Positions 63,798 through 64,000 of a DNA stretch of 64,000 nt are shown piece after piece. The notes below the pieces were generated by a model. That model was not told where the DNA came from and made no database searches. It saw nothing but the letters and a program-made list of their open reading frames with translations. The stretch lies in contig NZ_CADIJY010000005.1 of assembly GCF_902859735.1 (NCBI RefSeq), forward strand, positions 451,870-515,869, written 5' to 3'. Source of the DNA: Achromobacter aegrifaciens (GTDB lineage: Bacteria; Pseudomonadota; Gammaproteobacteria; Burkholderiales; Burkholderiaceae_B). Numbering within the stretch: the first letter of the stretch is position 1; the number at the start of each line of letters is the position of its first letter. Both the position numbers and the translations under genes were made by a program.

Positions 63798-64000
63798 TTA
63801 CTTGCTCAGCAACGCGGCGCGCGGCGCGCCCGAGGGGCGACCGGAACCGCCATTGCCTGCCGGGCGGCCGGAGCCCTCTGGACGGCGATGGTTCTGCTGC
63901 GGACGGCCTTCGTTGCGGCCGGCGTGGGCCGGACGGTCGGCGGGCTTGCCGTCGCGCGGGCCATGGCTGGCGCGGCCTTCGCCGCCGGCACGGGCCGGCG
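63798..64000 (-). CDS. C-terminal tail of a protein cut by the window edge, possibly a DEAD-box RNA helicase
   Basis: The final 67 residues of a minus-strand gene ending at the TAA at 63798. The tail is Gly/Arg/Pro-rich with GRNEGRPQQNHRRPEGSGR and SGRPSGAPRAALLSK, typical of the RNA-binding tail of RhlE-type DEAD-box helicases in beta-proteobacteria, but low-complexity sequence alone is weak evidence. No catalytic motif is in the window. Confidence 0.45.
   Translation of the reverse strand, partial: PARAGGEGRASHGPRDGKPADRPAHAGRNEGRPQQNHRRPEGSGRPAGNGGSGRPSGAPRAALLSK

Overview
The window is GC-rich, densely packed DNA from a beta-proteobacterium of the family Alcaligenaceae, most likely Achromobacter or a close Bordetella relative. 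This is inferred from gene content: three Bug-type tricarboxylate-transporter receptors, a FecIRA iron-uptake locus, an isovaleryl-CoA dehydrogenase/aceK/methylcrotonyl-CoA carboxylase block, and dsbA next to a SPOR protein next to argS. I see no tRNA, rRNA, CRISPR array, insertion sequence or phage gene. The one clearly foreign-looking stretch is about 1 kb of visibly AT-richer DNA near 14.9-15.9 kb, which encodes a TIR-domain protein.

Layout. 0-5 kb: the start of an ECF sigma factor cut by the window edge, with a Fur-box-like site and a 24-codon ORF upstream, then small exported and membrane proteins of unknown role (a possible STN-like domain protein, a YkvA/DUF1232 protein, a DUF2846 lipoprotein) and a degenerate isochorismatase-like protein. 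5-11 kb: a homogentisate catabolic operon (SDR, fumarylacetoacetase, NIPSNAP, homogentisate dioxygenase, Bug receptor) whose first four genes are joined by 4-nt ATGA overlaps, divergent from an IclR regulator. 11-15 kb: a Tat-exported agmatine-deiminase-family protein divergent from a LysR regulator, an SDR and an exported hypothetical. 15-22 kb: the TIR gene, a FecI/FecR/TonB-receptor iron locus with a Fur box, a remnant of an XRE-type gene, an MFS exporter and a glyoxalase-like protein.

22-35 kb: leucine catabolism (ivd, aceK, thiolase, mccB, mccA on the minus strand). An amidohydrolase and a Bug receptor diverge from ivd. A MerR-type LiuR gene lies further on, divergent from a metallo-beta-lactamase-fold hydrolase. 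The same 19-nt sequence carrying TTTACGT-N2-ACGTAAA occurs in both divergent regions, which ties them into one probable LiuR regulon. 35-45 kb: Bug receptor, two amino-acid-related genes (LysE exporter, metC), a nitroreductase, an orphan ABC binding protein coupled to an alpha/beta hydrolase, dsbA, a SPOR protein, argS and two small conserved genes.

45-51 kb: a LacI-controlled operon with a metallophosphoesterase and a four-gene Ugp-like ABC importer. Matching LacI-type palindromes lie upstream of the ATPase gene and of lacI itself. 51-64 kb: an amidase; leuA with a long structured upstream region; a membrane protein divergent from rpoN; bfd, whose Fur box and promoter sit directly on the start codon; a LysR/EamA pair; bfr; a membrane-anchored hypothetical; prfC; a second LysE exporter; and the C-terminal tail of a basic, Gly/Arg-rich protein cut by the window edge.

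Iron homeostasis (two ECF sigma loci, TonB receptor, MFS exporter, bfd, bfr) and amino-acid/aromatic catabolism (homogentisate, leucine) are the two connected themes. Domain calls come from reading the translated sequence; no database search was run.
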